Positions 9,764 through 19,405 of a DNA stretch of 64,000 nt are shown here, one piece after another (position 1 is the stretch's first letter; each line of letters starts with the position of its first letter). Under the pieces are notes generated by a model that ran no database searches, was not told the DNA's origin, and saw only the letters and a program-made list of their open reading frames with translations. The translations under genes and the position numbers were made by a program. The stretch lies in the NCBI GenBank assembly GCA_036169595.1, contig CM069770.1:1-64000 (forward strand), given 5' to 3'. This stretch comes from Dictyostelium firmibasis. Lineage: Eukaryota; Evosea; Eumycetozoa; Dictyosteliales; Dictyosteliaceae.

Positions 9764-10468
9764 TTAATCATCATCACTATCCGTGTCATAATTATGAACA
9801 AGTGATGTATCTAAATCCTTATTTATATAAAAACAATCATCTATTTTTAAATTATTTTTATCTATAGCTGACACATGAGGTATTAGTGATAACAAAGCAT
9901 TTTTAGAATTCCAGTATGCACCATGATGATGGTTATATTTATTTGTTTGTATATTTTTAATTTTAAAATATATAGTACAACCTATACATGGTCTCATAGT
10001 TCCTCCTATATAATCAAAATTGTTACCTATCTTGTTTATTATTTCAGTTTCTGCATGCATACCTGATTTTATCCACAATATTTTCAATTTGTAACATCCA
10101 TATATTTGTTGTTCAATAACTAATTTATTTCTATGTCTATATTCTCTTTTAAAATCTGGAGAAATATCTGGTATAATAAGATCAGAGAAATTACATGCTA
10201 TTATGTTTTTCATAAATTTTTTGCAATAATTACTAGCAATATATAACTTTTGCTTCTTATGATTTACCGCTACTTGTACTTCTATCATATTCTTATTCTG
10301 ATATAATAATACAGTTGATAAATGTCTTACTAATAATCTATCTTTTTTCATATTCTTATTAGCAGATACAATTATAGTTTTGTTTCCTATTCTACGTTCA
10401 GAAGTATGTATTCTAGCATCTAGCTTATATTTCAATAATTTAGATATTTTTTCCTTTGCTAAATCCAT
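9764..10468 (-). CDS. Cytidine-deaminase-fold protein, bacterial-type
   Basis: A 234-residue ORF with no break. Near its end it has the zinc-site pair of the deaminase superfamily: H-A-E at residues 138-140 (SGMHAETEI) and P-C-I-G-C at 160-164, the usual HxE...PCxxC spacing. The GAYWNSKNAL motif at ~183-192 resembles the conserved region after the second motif in bacterial deaminase domains. The N-terminal 130 residues are Lys/Arg-rich and unrecognised, and the last residues are acidic. The deaminase call rests on motifs; the substrate is not predictable. Related deaminase families occur in bacterial interbacterial or effector proteins and sporadically in amoebae and fungi. The 3' end touches a transposon end, and a bacterial/organellar-type tRNA-Tyr fragment lies ~100 bp upstream on the other strand, so horizontal origin is plausible. 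The ATG at 10468 follows AT-rich DNA with no better start upstream. Confidence 0.6.
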   Translation of the reverse strand: MDLAKEKISKLLKYKLDARIHTSERRIGNKTIIVSANKNMKKDRLLVRHLSTVLLYQNKNMIEVQVAVNHKKQKLYIASNYCKKFMKNIIACNFSDLIIPDISPDFKREYRHRNKLVIEQQIYGCYKLKILWIKSGMHAETEIINKIGNNFDYIGGTMRPCIGCTIYFKIKNIQTNKYNHHHGAYWNSKNALLSLIPHVSAIDKNNLKIDDCFYINKDLDTSLVHNYDTDSDDD

Positions 10469-10564
10469 TTTTTATATATTATAAATATTAAAATAATAGA
10501 TAAATATAAAAATAAAAAATCTAGAGAAAATTAAATAGATAGATTTTAGAAATTATCTTATTCT

Positions 10565-10638
10565 TGGGGTATACCAGAGCGGTTAAATGGGGTGGACTGT
10601 AAATCCGTTGTCGCCAGACTGGAAGAAAATTGTTAAAA

Positions 10639-10640
<2 letters not shown>
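10565..10640 (+). tRNA. tRNA-Tyr (GUA) class II type, 3'-truncated
   Basis: From 10,565 the sequence GGGGTATACCAGAGCGGTT gives an acceptor 5' strand and a D-arm of bacterial style (CAGAGCGGTTAAA). The anticodon stem-loop GGA-CTGTAAA-TCC has GTA as anticodon. The start of a long variable arm (TTGTCGCCAGACTGGAAG) follows. No GGTTCGAATCC T-arm or acceptor 3' strand is present; poly-A/T begins near 10,632. Long-variable-arm tRNA-Tyr is bacterial or organellar, whereas eukaryotic nuclear tRNA-Tyr is class I and usually has an intron. It is therefore a fragment of bacterial or mitochondrial DNA and should not be functional. Confidence 0.6.
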
Positions 10641-10669
<29 letters not shown>

Positions 10670-10679
10670 ATCCTATTTT

Positions 10680-10949
10680 TTGTAACCTTGTTGATGGTTT
10701 CTAAAATTATTCTCTTTTGGTACTCCTGCTTTCGTTAAGTTTTCTTCGAATTCCTTAACCAGTAGCGGTTACTTCTTCGAGGAAGTGTAGAGTTACCCCA
10801 GACATCGTTATCTTCGCTTGAGTTCACATATCTGATTAAATATTCTTTTATTGATCCTTTCCAGTAGGTTCTGCATCTTTTCGCTACTATGTGATCAATT
10901 TCTTCTTCCAAAGGTATTTGAGAGTTCGTGTTTCTTTTGCTAAATAATA
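10680..10949 (-). mobile_element. Ty3/gypsy chromovirus remnant, chromodomain end
   Basis: The minus strand gives a chromodomain-like stretch (EEEIDHIVAKRC, then EYLIRYVN and a W) typical of the C-terminus of chromovirus integrases. It belongs with 15,713-16,205: the two pieces are continuous if the CCCTCCG-ended element between them is ignored. This is a broken, old fossil with several breaks. It is clearly diverged from the Skipper copy at 23-29.5 kb. Confidence 0.6.
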
Positions 10950-11099
10950 CCCTCCGATAATACTGGAAAATGGAACGCGCAGGTGGGGGTCAGCAAAACT
11001 GAAATTTTCAAAAAAGTAAAAACAATTTTATTTTTTTTGAATTAAATTTTATTTTTTTTGGGGGTCGTATAAATTTTTATATGGTAAAAATGTGTTAAA

Positions 11100-11850
11100 T
11101 ATTTAATAAAAAAAAAAAAAAAAAAAACTATGATATAATCAATATAAAAAATATTTAATGTTATTAATTTTTTTATATAAAAAAATATATAAATATAATC
11201 TCAATTAATTTTTCTTTAAAATAAAAAAAGAATTATAAAAATTAAATGACAAACAAGAAAATAAAAATTAAAACTTTTTTTTTAATAAAAAAAAAATCAC
11301 AACAAAAATAAAACTATAATAAATAATCAGAACCAAAAATATTTAATATTATTTGTTTTTTTATATGGAAAAAAATATTAATATAATCTCAATTATGTTA
11401 CCTTTAAAATAAAAAAAGATTTATAAAAATTGAATGACAAATAAGTAAAATAAAAATTAAATCCTTATTTTTATTAATTAAAAAAAACCACACAATCCCA
11501 AAAAAAAAAACTATGATATAATCAATATAAAAAATATTTAATATTATTTATTTTTTTTATAAAAAAAATACATAACTATAATCTCAATTAAGTTGCCTTT
11601 TAAATAAAAAAAGATTTATAAAAACTAAATAACAAATAAGTAAAATAAAAATTAAAACTTTTTTTTTTTAATAAAAAAAAAAAAATCACAACAAAAAAAA
11701 AAAACTATAATATAATCAGAGCCAATTAATTAGTAGTATTTGTTTTTTATAGAATAAATACATTACTATAATCTCAATTAAGTTACCTTTTAAATAAAAA
11801 AGATTTATAAAAATTGAATGATTAAAAATAATAATTAAAATTTTACTATA
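11100..11850. repeat. ~190-bp tandem repeat, four units
   Basis: Four units each run from CTATGATATAATCAATATAA or a variant, through AATATTTAATATTATT, to ATAATCTCAATTAAGTTACC and AAAATTGAATGACAAATAAG. They start near 11,128, 11,310, 11,513 and 11,705. A fifth partial copy in the same orientation lies at 15,235-15,390, on the far side of the nested element. Confidence 0.7.
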
Positions 11851-11909
11851 TATTTTTCTTAATTATTTTTTTTTTTTTAAAATATTTTACTTAATTTTAT
11901 TTGAATATT

Positions 11910-12190
11910 TTACATAAATTGAGAATTTATAATTTCATCTTCATCGTTATCATATTCATCATTATCATATTCATCATTATCATATTGATTCTCTTGGATA
12001 AAATAATCATCGTCGTCAGAACCAATTTCGGGATTTTGATGGTTTTCATCTTCAAAAAAATCAACGACTTGATCTTGATCTTGATCTTCATCTTCATCAA
12101 TTACATTGGAATGGTTATTTAAATTTAAAAAATCATCAGGTAAAAAATCTTGGATTGTTTTTCCTTGTGGAATATTGAATACCTGAATGA
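11910..12190 (-). pseudogene. Acidic C-terminal coding tail of the outer element
   Basis: The minus strand reads IQVFNIPQGKTIQDFLPDD followed by Asp/Glu/Asn-rich repeats (QYDNDEYDNDE) to a stop near 11,912. It is cut at its 5' side by the nested element at 12,193. The folded-looking start and the acidic tail suggest a protein C-terminus. The family is unrecognised. Confidence 0.45.
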
Positions 12191-12489
12191 TTCCCTCCGA
12201 AATAAAGTATTTTTATGGTGTCTTTGGTGCATTGGTTTGTTCAGCAAAAATAATCGATCTGCACGCGAAACGGCATAATTTAATTAAAAAATATAAAATT
12301 TAAATCGAAAAAATTAAAATTTGTGTTTTTTAAAAATAAAAATCTCATATTTTAATTAAAATTAATTTTTTTATTTTTTTTTATTTTTTTTTATTTTTTT
12401 TTATTTTTTATTTTTTTTATTTTTTTTTATTTTTTTATTTTTTTATTTTTTTTGACAAATGGTATTATATTTGAAATATTGATACAATA

Positions 12490-12580
12490 AAGACGATGAA
12501 ACAGAGATGGAAGATTGGGTTGAGGAACTATTTGATCAAATAGTTCCTCATTCCAATCTCTATCTCTGTTTCATCGTCTT
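12490..12580. repeat. Near-perfect palindrome, arms ~45 bp
   Basis: AAGACGATGAAACAGAGAT... on the left is mirrored by ATCTCTGTTTCATCGTCTT on the right around TTTGATCAAA. Only a few mismatches occur across the ~91 bp. The same palindrome is kept at 50,741-50,831. Confidence 0.9.
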
Positions 12581-13080
12581 CGTCTTCGTAGACATCCTGG
12601 TTATCATCTGGATTGTTTTTAGTTTTGATTATTATTATTTTGACTTTGATTTTGATATTGGTTTTGAGAAAATTGATGATCAATTTGTAAATGGTTAGTG
12701 AAGATCACAATTATTCATATGATAATGATGATGATGCATCACCCATTAATACGTTTTTGGATCGTCAAATATTGAATTCAGAAATCTATTTGATTTAAAT
12801 AATACCAATACACTTCTACTACTACTACCTCTTCATCCATCACCTTCCAATAATCCTGCTTCTTCATCAAGATCATCACTACTCCTGCTTCACCACCGCT
12901 ACTACCTCTTGATCCACCATCTAATACTCCTGCTTCTTCATCATGATCATCCAATACTCCTGCCTCTTCATCACAATAACAAACTCTCTTTAAATAATAC
13001 CAATACTACTTCTACTACCTCTTCATCATCACCACCATTGAATACACCTGCCTCTTTATCAAGATCATCCAATATCACCA

Positions 13081-13320
13081 CTACCCTACCACTGCTACTG
13101 CTACTGCTACTGCTACTGCTACTGCTACTGCTACTACCTCTTCTTCATCACCACAATCTAATACACCTGCTTCTTCATAACAATCATCTAATACACCTGC
13201 TTCTTCATAACAATCATCTAATACACCTACTTCTTCATAACAATCATCTAATACACCTACTTCTTCATCACAATCATCTAATACACCTGCTTCATCATCC
13301 AATACCACTACTACAACTGC
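13081..13320. repeat. CTACTG hexamer and CACCTGCTTCTTCATCACAATCATCTAATA-type repeats
   Basis: A run of CTGCTA hexamers (13,095-13,135) is followed by four or five ~30-bp units of ACACCTGCTTCTTCATAACA plus ATCATCTAAT. The copy at 51,340-51,560 differs in the number of both units, showing length instability. Confidence 0.85.
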
Positions 13321-13538
13321 CACTGCTACTAATACTACCTATTCTTCATCACCACGAAATACACCTTCTTCTTCATCTAACACTGGTACTACTTTAAGAA
13401 TGTCTTCATCTGTTTACCAAAAATTTTAGTAAGATTATATTGGCCTGCAACCATTATGGATACAGATGGTCATCTATATATGAAGAAATAGAATATATAT
13501 TAAAAATTAAGTAGGTATGAATTTTTTAAAAAAAAAGA

Positions 13539-13667
13539 AATACATTTATATTAATGTATATAACTTGTAGATTGACCTATTTTAAAATTTATATACAATA
13601 TTGTTTATTTTAAAATTTTAAAATAGGTCAATCTACAAGTTGTATGTACATTAATATAAATGTATTT
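13539..13667. repeat. Inverted repeat, arms ~50 bp
   Basis: ATACATTTATATTAATGTAT and ACTTGTAGATTGACCTATTT on the left are mirrored by AAATAGGTCAATCTACAAGT and ATTAATATAAATGTAT on the right, with a ~25-bp AT spacer. It is conserved in the second copy at about 51,790-51,917. Confidence 0.85.
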
Positions 13668-14499
13668 TAAAATGAACTAATGCACCTGTAAAATATAATC
13701 TTGTTATTATATATATTGTTATTATTTGTATAGTTTCAAAAAAAATGAAAAAAAAAATAAAAAAAAATAAAAAATAAAAAAAAATATTCCTGACGAGCAG
13801 CAAAAATTTATTTCAAAAAAATTTGAGAGTGTGGTAGGTGGGATGTATGAAATCTTGAAGTGGAGTGATGGAAATCAAAAAATTTACATATGTTCTCAGT
13901 TGCCAAATGAAAGAAGCCGTTTGTGAATATGCGAGTGAAATTTTTGTAAAAAAAAAAAATATTTACCATTTACAATTTCCTATTTATATTTATTTTTTTT
14001 ATATTTTATTATTTAATTTTTTTTTGAATAATTATTAATACATAATAAAAATTTACATATAAAAAAAAAAAAAAAAAAATTTTTACTCATAAAAAAAAAA
14101 AAAAAAAAAAAAAAATCACCATTTAAAATGACATTATTACTTTTTTTTCATAGTTATTGATTAAAAACATCTAAAACACTCATATAACCCAAGAAGATAC
14201 CTTATCATAATGAAAGGGCCTGTTGTTCTGTTATGACATGGTTATTTTGGAGTGTTGATAAGGCTTTTCAAAACTCCGCAAGATCTAAAAAAATAAAAAA
14301 ATAAAAAAAATATTTTTTTAATTTAAATTTTAATTATTTTTATTTTTATTTTTAAATTAATTTTTTCCCGGGTTATATAACAAATAAAATCGAATGCACC
14401 AGATTATTGGTCATTTTAATATGAACTTATCAATACTAAAAACCGGAGGGCATTGTTTAAAATGTCAACAACGAATCCATCATACCATGAACAATATCA

Positions 14500-14830
14500 T
14501 ATCATTGTTGTGATTCAACTTCAGTATCATCTTCAATTTCATTTTGTGGTTGGTTGTTATTGGAATTATAATAATTTGTTATGTCGATGATGTTGTTGTA
14601 TTGGAAGGTGGTGTTGAAATTGGTGTTGGTGTTGAAGTTGGTGTTGGTATTGGTGTTAGTGTTGGTGGTAGTGGTAGTGGTGGTGGTGGTGGTGGTGGTG
14701 TTGGTGTTGGTGTTGGTGTTGGTGTTGGTGTTGGTGTTGGTGTTGGTGTTGGTGTTGGTGTTGGTGTTGGTGTTGGTGTTGGTGTTGGTGTTGGTGTTGG
14801 TATTGGTGTTATCTTCTATCGACAATGAGC
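14500..14830 (-). pseudogene. Asn-Thr repeat coding stretch (outer element)
   Basis: The minus strand encodes a long Asn-Thr dipeptide run from an AACACC hexamer array (14,640-14,810). It is followed by a more complex stretch (YNNIIDITNYYNSNNNQPQ) and an acidic end, to a stop near 14,502. It sits in the right arm of the outer CCCTCCG element and is probably the exon upstream of the acidic tail at 11.9-12.2 kb. No known domain is seen. Confidence 0.4.
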
Positions 14831-15470
14831 TAGTTGGATCATATGTAAAGTGTTGTATTAATGGCTGACTATTCGTATGTTTTATTGATCTAAAATTTAT
14901 CTCTGTTACTGTGAATTTGTTTTCCTCTCTTATACATTAAAATCTTCTTCGAAATTTGATTCTCTTTTATTGAACATTTTTGTTTTTGTATGTCAATTTC
15001 TGTAAGATATTTTATACATTCAATAAATATTTAAAAAAAAAAATATTAAATAATAAAAAAATAAAAAACGAATGAAAATTTGTAAAATTGAGATTTTTTT
15101 AATTATTATTCAAATATTTAAATTATATAATTAAATGAGTTATTGTTCTGTGGTGATCAAAAAAAGAATTTAGAAAAAAAATTTAAAAAAAAAAATTTAA
15201 AAAAAAAAAATTTAAAAAAAAAATTTAAAAAAAATTAAAAAAATACATTACTATAATTGAGATTATGTTACCTTTTAAATAAAATTGAATGACAAATAAG
15301 TAAAATAAAAATTAAAACCTTTATTTTTTTAATTATAAAAAAAAAACCACACATTCCCAAAAAAAAAAAAACCATGATATAATTATAGTTTTTAATAAAC
15401 TTTTTTATATTTTAATATTATTAAAAAATATATAATATTTTTAATATATATATTAAAACACACTTACCCC
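14831..15470. other. AT-rich right arm of outer element, no gene seen
   Basis: It contains A-run spacers (15,175-15,240), the fifth ~190-bp repeat copy and AT-rich filler. The next 240 bp to 15,712 include a higher-GC word around CCCCGTACGGTTTTCAG whose nature I cannot tell. Confidence 0.4.
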
Positions 15471-15712
15471 GTACGGTTTTCAGAAGTTGTGTCAGGTAGT
15501 ATCTGTTAATTCCTGCTACTTGAACGTGGTGATTTTTGAATGTGGTGTGTGTTTAGGAAAATTCCAAAAAATAAAAATAATATTTTTTTATTTTTTATTT
15601 TTATTTTTACTTTTTTTACCACATATACAATTTTTTTCATTCATTAATTAAGTTTATAGTAATTTTAGATTTCAATTAAAATATGGTTCAATTTTAAGGA
15701 AATTTCGGAGGG

Positions 15713-16205
15713 ACTCTGTCTTCCTCTATAAATTATCGTCCACATGTACTTTCCTGTTTCCATCTTTCCTATTGATTATTCTAATTCCGTAATTTAAATC
15801 ATTATTTCTCTTTGTAACCTTGAATTGTCCCAGTACTTTAGTAATAACTTGTATTGGTCATCGATCTCCAATTTAATAGTGGGTTATCTTAATTAATACC
15901 CAATCTCCTTCTTCATATTCGATATCTTCACGTATCTTGTTGCACTGAATCGCTTGGTTAATTTGAGCATCGACCATGTTGTCTCTTGCGACCTGTGTGA
16001 AGTAATTCGTTGCTTCTGTGAACTGGATGTTGTACCGTGTGTTGATATTTATTGGCATCCTTGGTTCGAAGCCAAATACTATGTTCATCGGCGATCTTTG
16101 AGTTGAGGTATTTGTTGAACTGTTAATAGCAAATTCAATGTTCTTGATTTCTTCATCCCATTTTAATTTCTCTTCTTTCTTAATTACTAATCATTCCATT
16201 TTGTA
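15713..16205 (-). mobile_element. Ty3/gypsy chromovirus remnant, integrase C-terminal part
   Basis: The minus strand gives MNIVFGFEPRMP and YEEGDWVLIK, the conserved phrases that follow the integrase core in Ty3/gypsy elements (the SP..vvyG..P and vGd.Vlv words). It is continuous in order with the chromodomain piece at 10,680-10,949. It is a broken fossil with several breaks, interrupted by the CCCTCCG element on one side and a CACT-element tail on the other. Confidence 0.65.
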
Positions 16206-16700
16206 ATGTCTTTTCTCTGGTGAAAATTGAATCATTGTGTGGTGATAGAGGTCAAATGGTTAAACATAAACAAAAACATAATTTTTATTGGTATAGAGTA
16301 TGTTTTGATAAGATTGATCCACGTGATAATAAAAAAATAATTATAAAACTTACTGACTTTCCATTCAACAATGAAGGTAATAATGTTGAGCATTTTTTAG
16401 ATTGCGCCGAAACCATGCAATTTTCTTAGATTGACTATTTTAAATAACACCTCTAAAAAATCATAAATAAATATAAACAAGCACAATATATATATTATAA
16501 AGTAAAAAATAAAGTAAACAAATAAAATTAACAAATATATAATAAATAATGTAGTTTATTTGAGGTGAATGATATGAAAAATAAATTTTTTAAAAAAAAA
16601 AATTGAAATAACTTAAAAAAAAATAATTTGGGCAGCTACCCTCACCCACACTTTCAAAAATTACTTCAGAAAAACACACAGCAGGGGGTAGAAGAAATGT
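16206..16700 (+). mobile_element. 3' tail of CACT-ended transposon (truncated copy)
   Basis: From about 16,206 the sequence matches 50,107-50,443 and then 52,687-52,846 of the copy at 45.9-52.8 kb. It carries the last ~65 transposase codons (SLCGDRGQMVKHKQKHNFYW...), an AT-rich 3' region, and the terminal block ending GCAGGGGGTAGAAGAAATG TTGTAGT. It lacks the CCCTCCG insertion of the other copy, so it records the empty site near 16,545. Compared with that copy, the last codons before the stop have changed (VEHFLDCAET). The rest of the element is missing. Confidence 0.75.
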
Positions 16701-17172
16701 TGTAGTAATTTACTCTCGTCTCTGATAATTGGAGAAGAACAATTGGATTTTGATCTTGTAATGATACCTAGATCTAAAAATTTCTCAATCATTTCTTCTA
16801 CCACTTTTTTCTGATCATCTGATGTGTAATAAATCAAAATTTTCGCTGGTTTTATTTCCATACCTATTTTAATCAGAAATTATATAATTATTATTATTAT
16901 CTTTAATATATTATCAATTTCTTTATTTATTATTTTTATCGGTTTCTCTATCTTCACTTTTGAAGGAATTTCAATCTCTTCATTGTGTTTTAGTTTAACC
17001 TCATATACTTTTTGAAGGAACTTCTTTATTTTATTCTATTCTTTAATAGGATCATCATTCTCACTTTCATTGTTTGAATGTTTTAAATTAAAATAAATGT
17101 CCTCAAGTTTTTTTAATGAGTTATGATCATCTAATTGATCATGATCTTCTATGTGATGATAGTTTGAAAAAA
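16701..17172 (-). mobile_element. Skipper fragment (RT start and pol linker)
   Basis: The minus strand matches the start of the Skipper reverse-transcriptase region (MEIKPAKILIYYTSDDQ; compare 26,108 on) and, further right, the linker before the protease (compare 24,970-25,230), with the intervening part missing. It is a broken fossil, more diverged than the copy at 23-29.5 kb. Confidence 0.75.
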
Positions 17173-17179
17173 AAAATTT

Positions 17180-18720
17180 TTATTTATAGTTTCTAAAGAT
17201 AGTTTATAGATAGTATCTAAAGACAGTTTATAGATAGTGTCTATAGATAGTTTCTATAGATAGTTTCTAAATACAGTTTCTAAAGACAGTTTCTATAGAT
17301 GGTGTCTATAGATAGTTTCTAAATATAGTCTATTGATAGTGTCTATAGATAGTTTCTATAGATAGTTTCTATAGATAGTTTCTATAGATAGTTTCTATAG
17401 ATAGTTTCTATAGATAGTTTCTATAGATAGTTTCTATAGATAGTTTCTATAGATAGTTTCTAAAGACAGTTTCTTTAGATAGCTTCTATAGATAGTTTCT
17501 AAAGACAGTTTCTTTAGATAGCTTCTATAGATAGTTTGAAAAAAAAATTTTTTATTTATAGTTTCCAAAGATAGTTTCTATAGATAATTTATAAATACAG
17601 TTTCTAAAGACAGTTTCTATAGATGGTGTCTATAGATAGTTTCTAAATATAGTCTATTGTTAGTGTCTATAGATAGTTTCTATAGATAGTTTCTATAGAT
17701 AGTTTCTATAGATAGGTTCTAAAGACAGTTTCTTTAGATAGTTTCTAAAGACAGTTTCTTTAGATAGCTTCTATAGATATTTTCTATAGTTTCAAAAGAT
17801 AGTTTCTAGTTGGTGTCTAAAGATAGTTTATAGATAGTATCTGTAGATAGTTTCTATAGATAGTTTATAGATAGTTTCTAAAGACAGTTTCAATAGATAG
17901 TGTTAGAGTTTAACTAGTTACTATTTGGAGAACTAGTAACTCGTGACGCAAAATAATGTAAAAACGTGAACGAAACCAAATTCGTAAAAATTAAATTAAA
18001 TTTTTACAATTGTCGAAATTTTGTTATTTTTTTCTCTTAGAAAAAGTCGAAGATGTTTTTATAATTTTTTTTTAAATAAATCATTACGTTAGTTTTCCCA
18101 CACTGAAACTTAAAACTAGAAACTATCTATAGAAGCTATCTAAAGAAACTTTCTTTGGAAACTATCAGCTTCGATAGAAACTATCTATAAACTATCGAAG
18201 CCGATAGTTTATAGATAGTTTATATAAAAGCTATCTAAAGTTTATAGATAGTTACTAAAGACAGTTTTTTTAAATAGCTTCTATAGATAGCTTCCAAAGA
18301 CAGTTTCAAAAGACAGTTTCTAGATGGTTTCTAAAGATAGTTTATAAATAGTATCTGTAGATAGTTTCTATAGATAGTTTATAGATAGTTTCTAAAGACA
18401 GTTTCTATAGATAGTGTCTATAGATAGTTTTCTAAATATAGTTTATAGATAGTGTCTATAGATAGTTTCTATAGATAGTTTCTAAAGATAGTTTATAAAT
18501 AGTATATATCTATAGAAGCTATCTAAAAAAAACTGTCTTTAGAAACTAACTATAAACTATCAATAGCTTCTATAGATAGTTTCTATAGACAGTTTCTAAA
18601 GATAGTTTATAAATAGTATCTGTAGATAGTTTCTAGATGGTTTCTAAATATAGTTTATAAATAGTATCTGTGGATAGTTTACATATATAGTTTATAGACA
18701 GTTTCTAAAGACAAGGTTGA
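17180..18720. repeat. Minisatellite, ~12-14-bp unit ATAGTTTCTATAG
   Basis: About 1.5 kb of short units (GATAGTTTCTATA and the AAAGACAGTTTCT variant), with higher-order blocks repeated, for example 17,170-17,540 against 17,540-17,800. Most units run in one direction, but stretches near 18,115-18,200 and 18,505-18,560 are inverted (AGAAACTATCTATAGAAG), making local palindromes. A partial LTR interrupts it at 17,901. No coding frame is supported. Confidence 0.9.
17901..18114 (+). mobile_element. Partial Skipper-type LTR
   Basis: It begins TGTTAGAGTTTAACTAGTTA and follows the Skipper LTR at 23,023 and 29,167 through CACACTGAAACTT, with clear sequence divergence. It is a solo, truncated and old fossil inside the minisatellite. 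Confidence 0.8.
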
Positions 18721-19013
18721 TGGTTGCCAAGAGTTCATAAACAAATTCGAAGTACTCGATTTACTTGTTTTAATTATTGACTTAACATGAGATTGGAAAG
18801 TCGAATAATCTCCAGTTTCCATCGTTGCTGGATTTGAATTGGTATTGACTCTATCGATTCTTTTGTCAATACTTCTTGAAACGTACCCAGTACTTGAGGA
18901 AACAGATGGTGATGATGACGAGTAAATTGAGCTTGAATCATCGGATACCAAGTTGCTGATCTCCAAATCGGGAAGATCGGTATTATAGAAACCATCTTCG
19001 AACTCTTAGGTAG
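18721..19013 (-). mobile_element. DIRS-1 fragment (recombinase frame)
   Basis: The minus strand encodes the ISNLVSDDSSS... to STSNLFMNSWQPSTL stretch at the start of the tyrosine-recombinase region, matching 30,100-30,388 and 56,120-56,410. It is a short broken fossil. It joins minisatellite on the left and bacterial-looking DNA on the right. Confidence 0.85.
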
Positions 19014-19029
19014 ATTAAATAGATAAAAA

Positions 19030-19074
19030 AGGCTTATTAATCCTGTTGGGGATTAATAAGCCTTTTTTATATAG
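19030..19074. terminator. Intrinsic (rho-independent) bidirectional terminator
   Basis: A perfect 19-bp stem, AAAAAAGGCTTATTAATCC mirrored by GGATTAATAAGCCTTTTTT, with a 6-nt TGTTGG loop, an A-run before and a T-run after. This is the classical form between convergent bacterial genes and has no known role in amoebal nuclear genes. Confidence 0.75.
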
Positions 19075-19243
19075 TTTCATTATTACTTTTATGCTTGATA
19101 TATAACTTATTAGTTAGGCATACCCGATATCGAAATACTGCTTTATTTTCTTTAGAATCATTGAAAAAAAACAAGAGTCGAAGGAAAAAATGGATGGAAG
19201 CGGCTTTCTTAAATTTTTACTATGATCTAACCTTTTATTGCTA

Positions 19244-19405
19244 ATGAGTGTTTCATTGGTGTGTTATCAGTTGTATGTTAAGTTTTTGTATGCTTTGTGG
19301 CGTGAAGAGGCCCGCGCATTGGTGGGCCTTCATCCCGATCTTGTAGGGCTGGGTGTTGCGACACACTATATTAATGGCTTTATTCGCTATTCCTGTCTTT
19401 CATAG
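19244..19405 (+). pseudogene. Small bacterial-type ORF, interrupted
   Basis: The ATG at 19244 opens 53 codons (MSVSLVCYQLYVKFLYALWR...) ending in TAG at 19403-19405. The same frame continues AWTIYSWFDAWYRL to about 19,470, where DIRS sequence begins. Residues such as EEARALVGLHPDLVGLG use codons (GCG, CGC, GGG, CTG) that are rare in the surrounding amoebal DNA. The family is unrecognised. It is either a 53-residue gene or a longer one with one stop. Confidence 0.4.

Larger units (their letters stand above)
12193..14450 (+). mobile_element. 2.26-kb CCCTCCG-ended element with internal palindromes, copy 1
   Basis: It starts CCCTCCGAAATAAAG and ends AAAACCGGAGGG, giving terminal inverted repeats of about 7-8 bp. 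A nearly identical copy is at 50,444-52,686. It contains an AT/T-run block (12,360-12,450), a long palindrome (12,490-12,580), a decayed acidic and Ser/Thr-rich coding block (12,700-13,400), a second palindrome (13,539-13,667) and a closing AT-rich block. Decayed words near 12,720-12,760 and 13,430-13,510 resemble the C-terminal part of the transposase at 49.4-49.86 kb, so it looks like a non-autonomous derivative. I see no intact gene and no clear target duplication. Confidence 0.75.
10950..15712. mobile_element. CCCTCCG-ended DNA element (outer), with a second one nested inside
   Basis: It begins CCCTCCGATAATACTGG and ends AAGGAAATTTCGGAGGG, inside the gypsy remnant whose integrase and chromodomain parts lie on either side. 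Inside are a ~190-bp tandem repeat block (11,100-11,850), a minus-strand acidic coding tail (11,910-12,190), the nested element at 12,193-14,450, an Asn/Thr repeat coding stretch and another copy of the ~190-bp repeat near 15,235-15,390. I find no transposase motif in what remains and no clear target duplication. It is probably a decayed or non-autonomous member of the nested element's family, since both share the CCCTCCGAAAT end. Confidence 0.6.

Noticed and set aside
12909-13397. 162-codon Leu/His-rich ORF in the CCCTCCG element (and its twin at 51,160)
   Set aside because: Arises from TCATCA/CTACTG-type repeats in the wrong frame; the Ser/Thr frame is broken by several stops.
14544-14868. 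Gly-Val and Val-Leu repeat ORFs on the plus strand
   Set aside because: Shadows of the AACACC hexamer array; the minus-strand Asn-Thr frame with a complex C-terminal part is the more likely coding reading.
17180-18720. Possible CRISPR array or satellite centromere DNA
   Set aside because: No unique spacers; unit is ~12 bp and irregular. A centromeric role is better assigned to the DIRS cluster itself.
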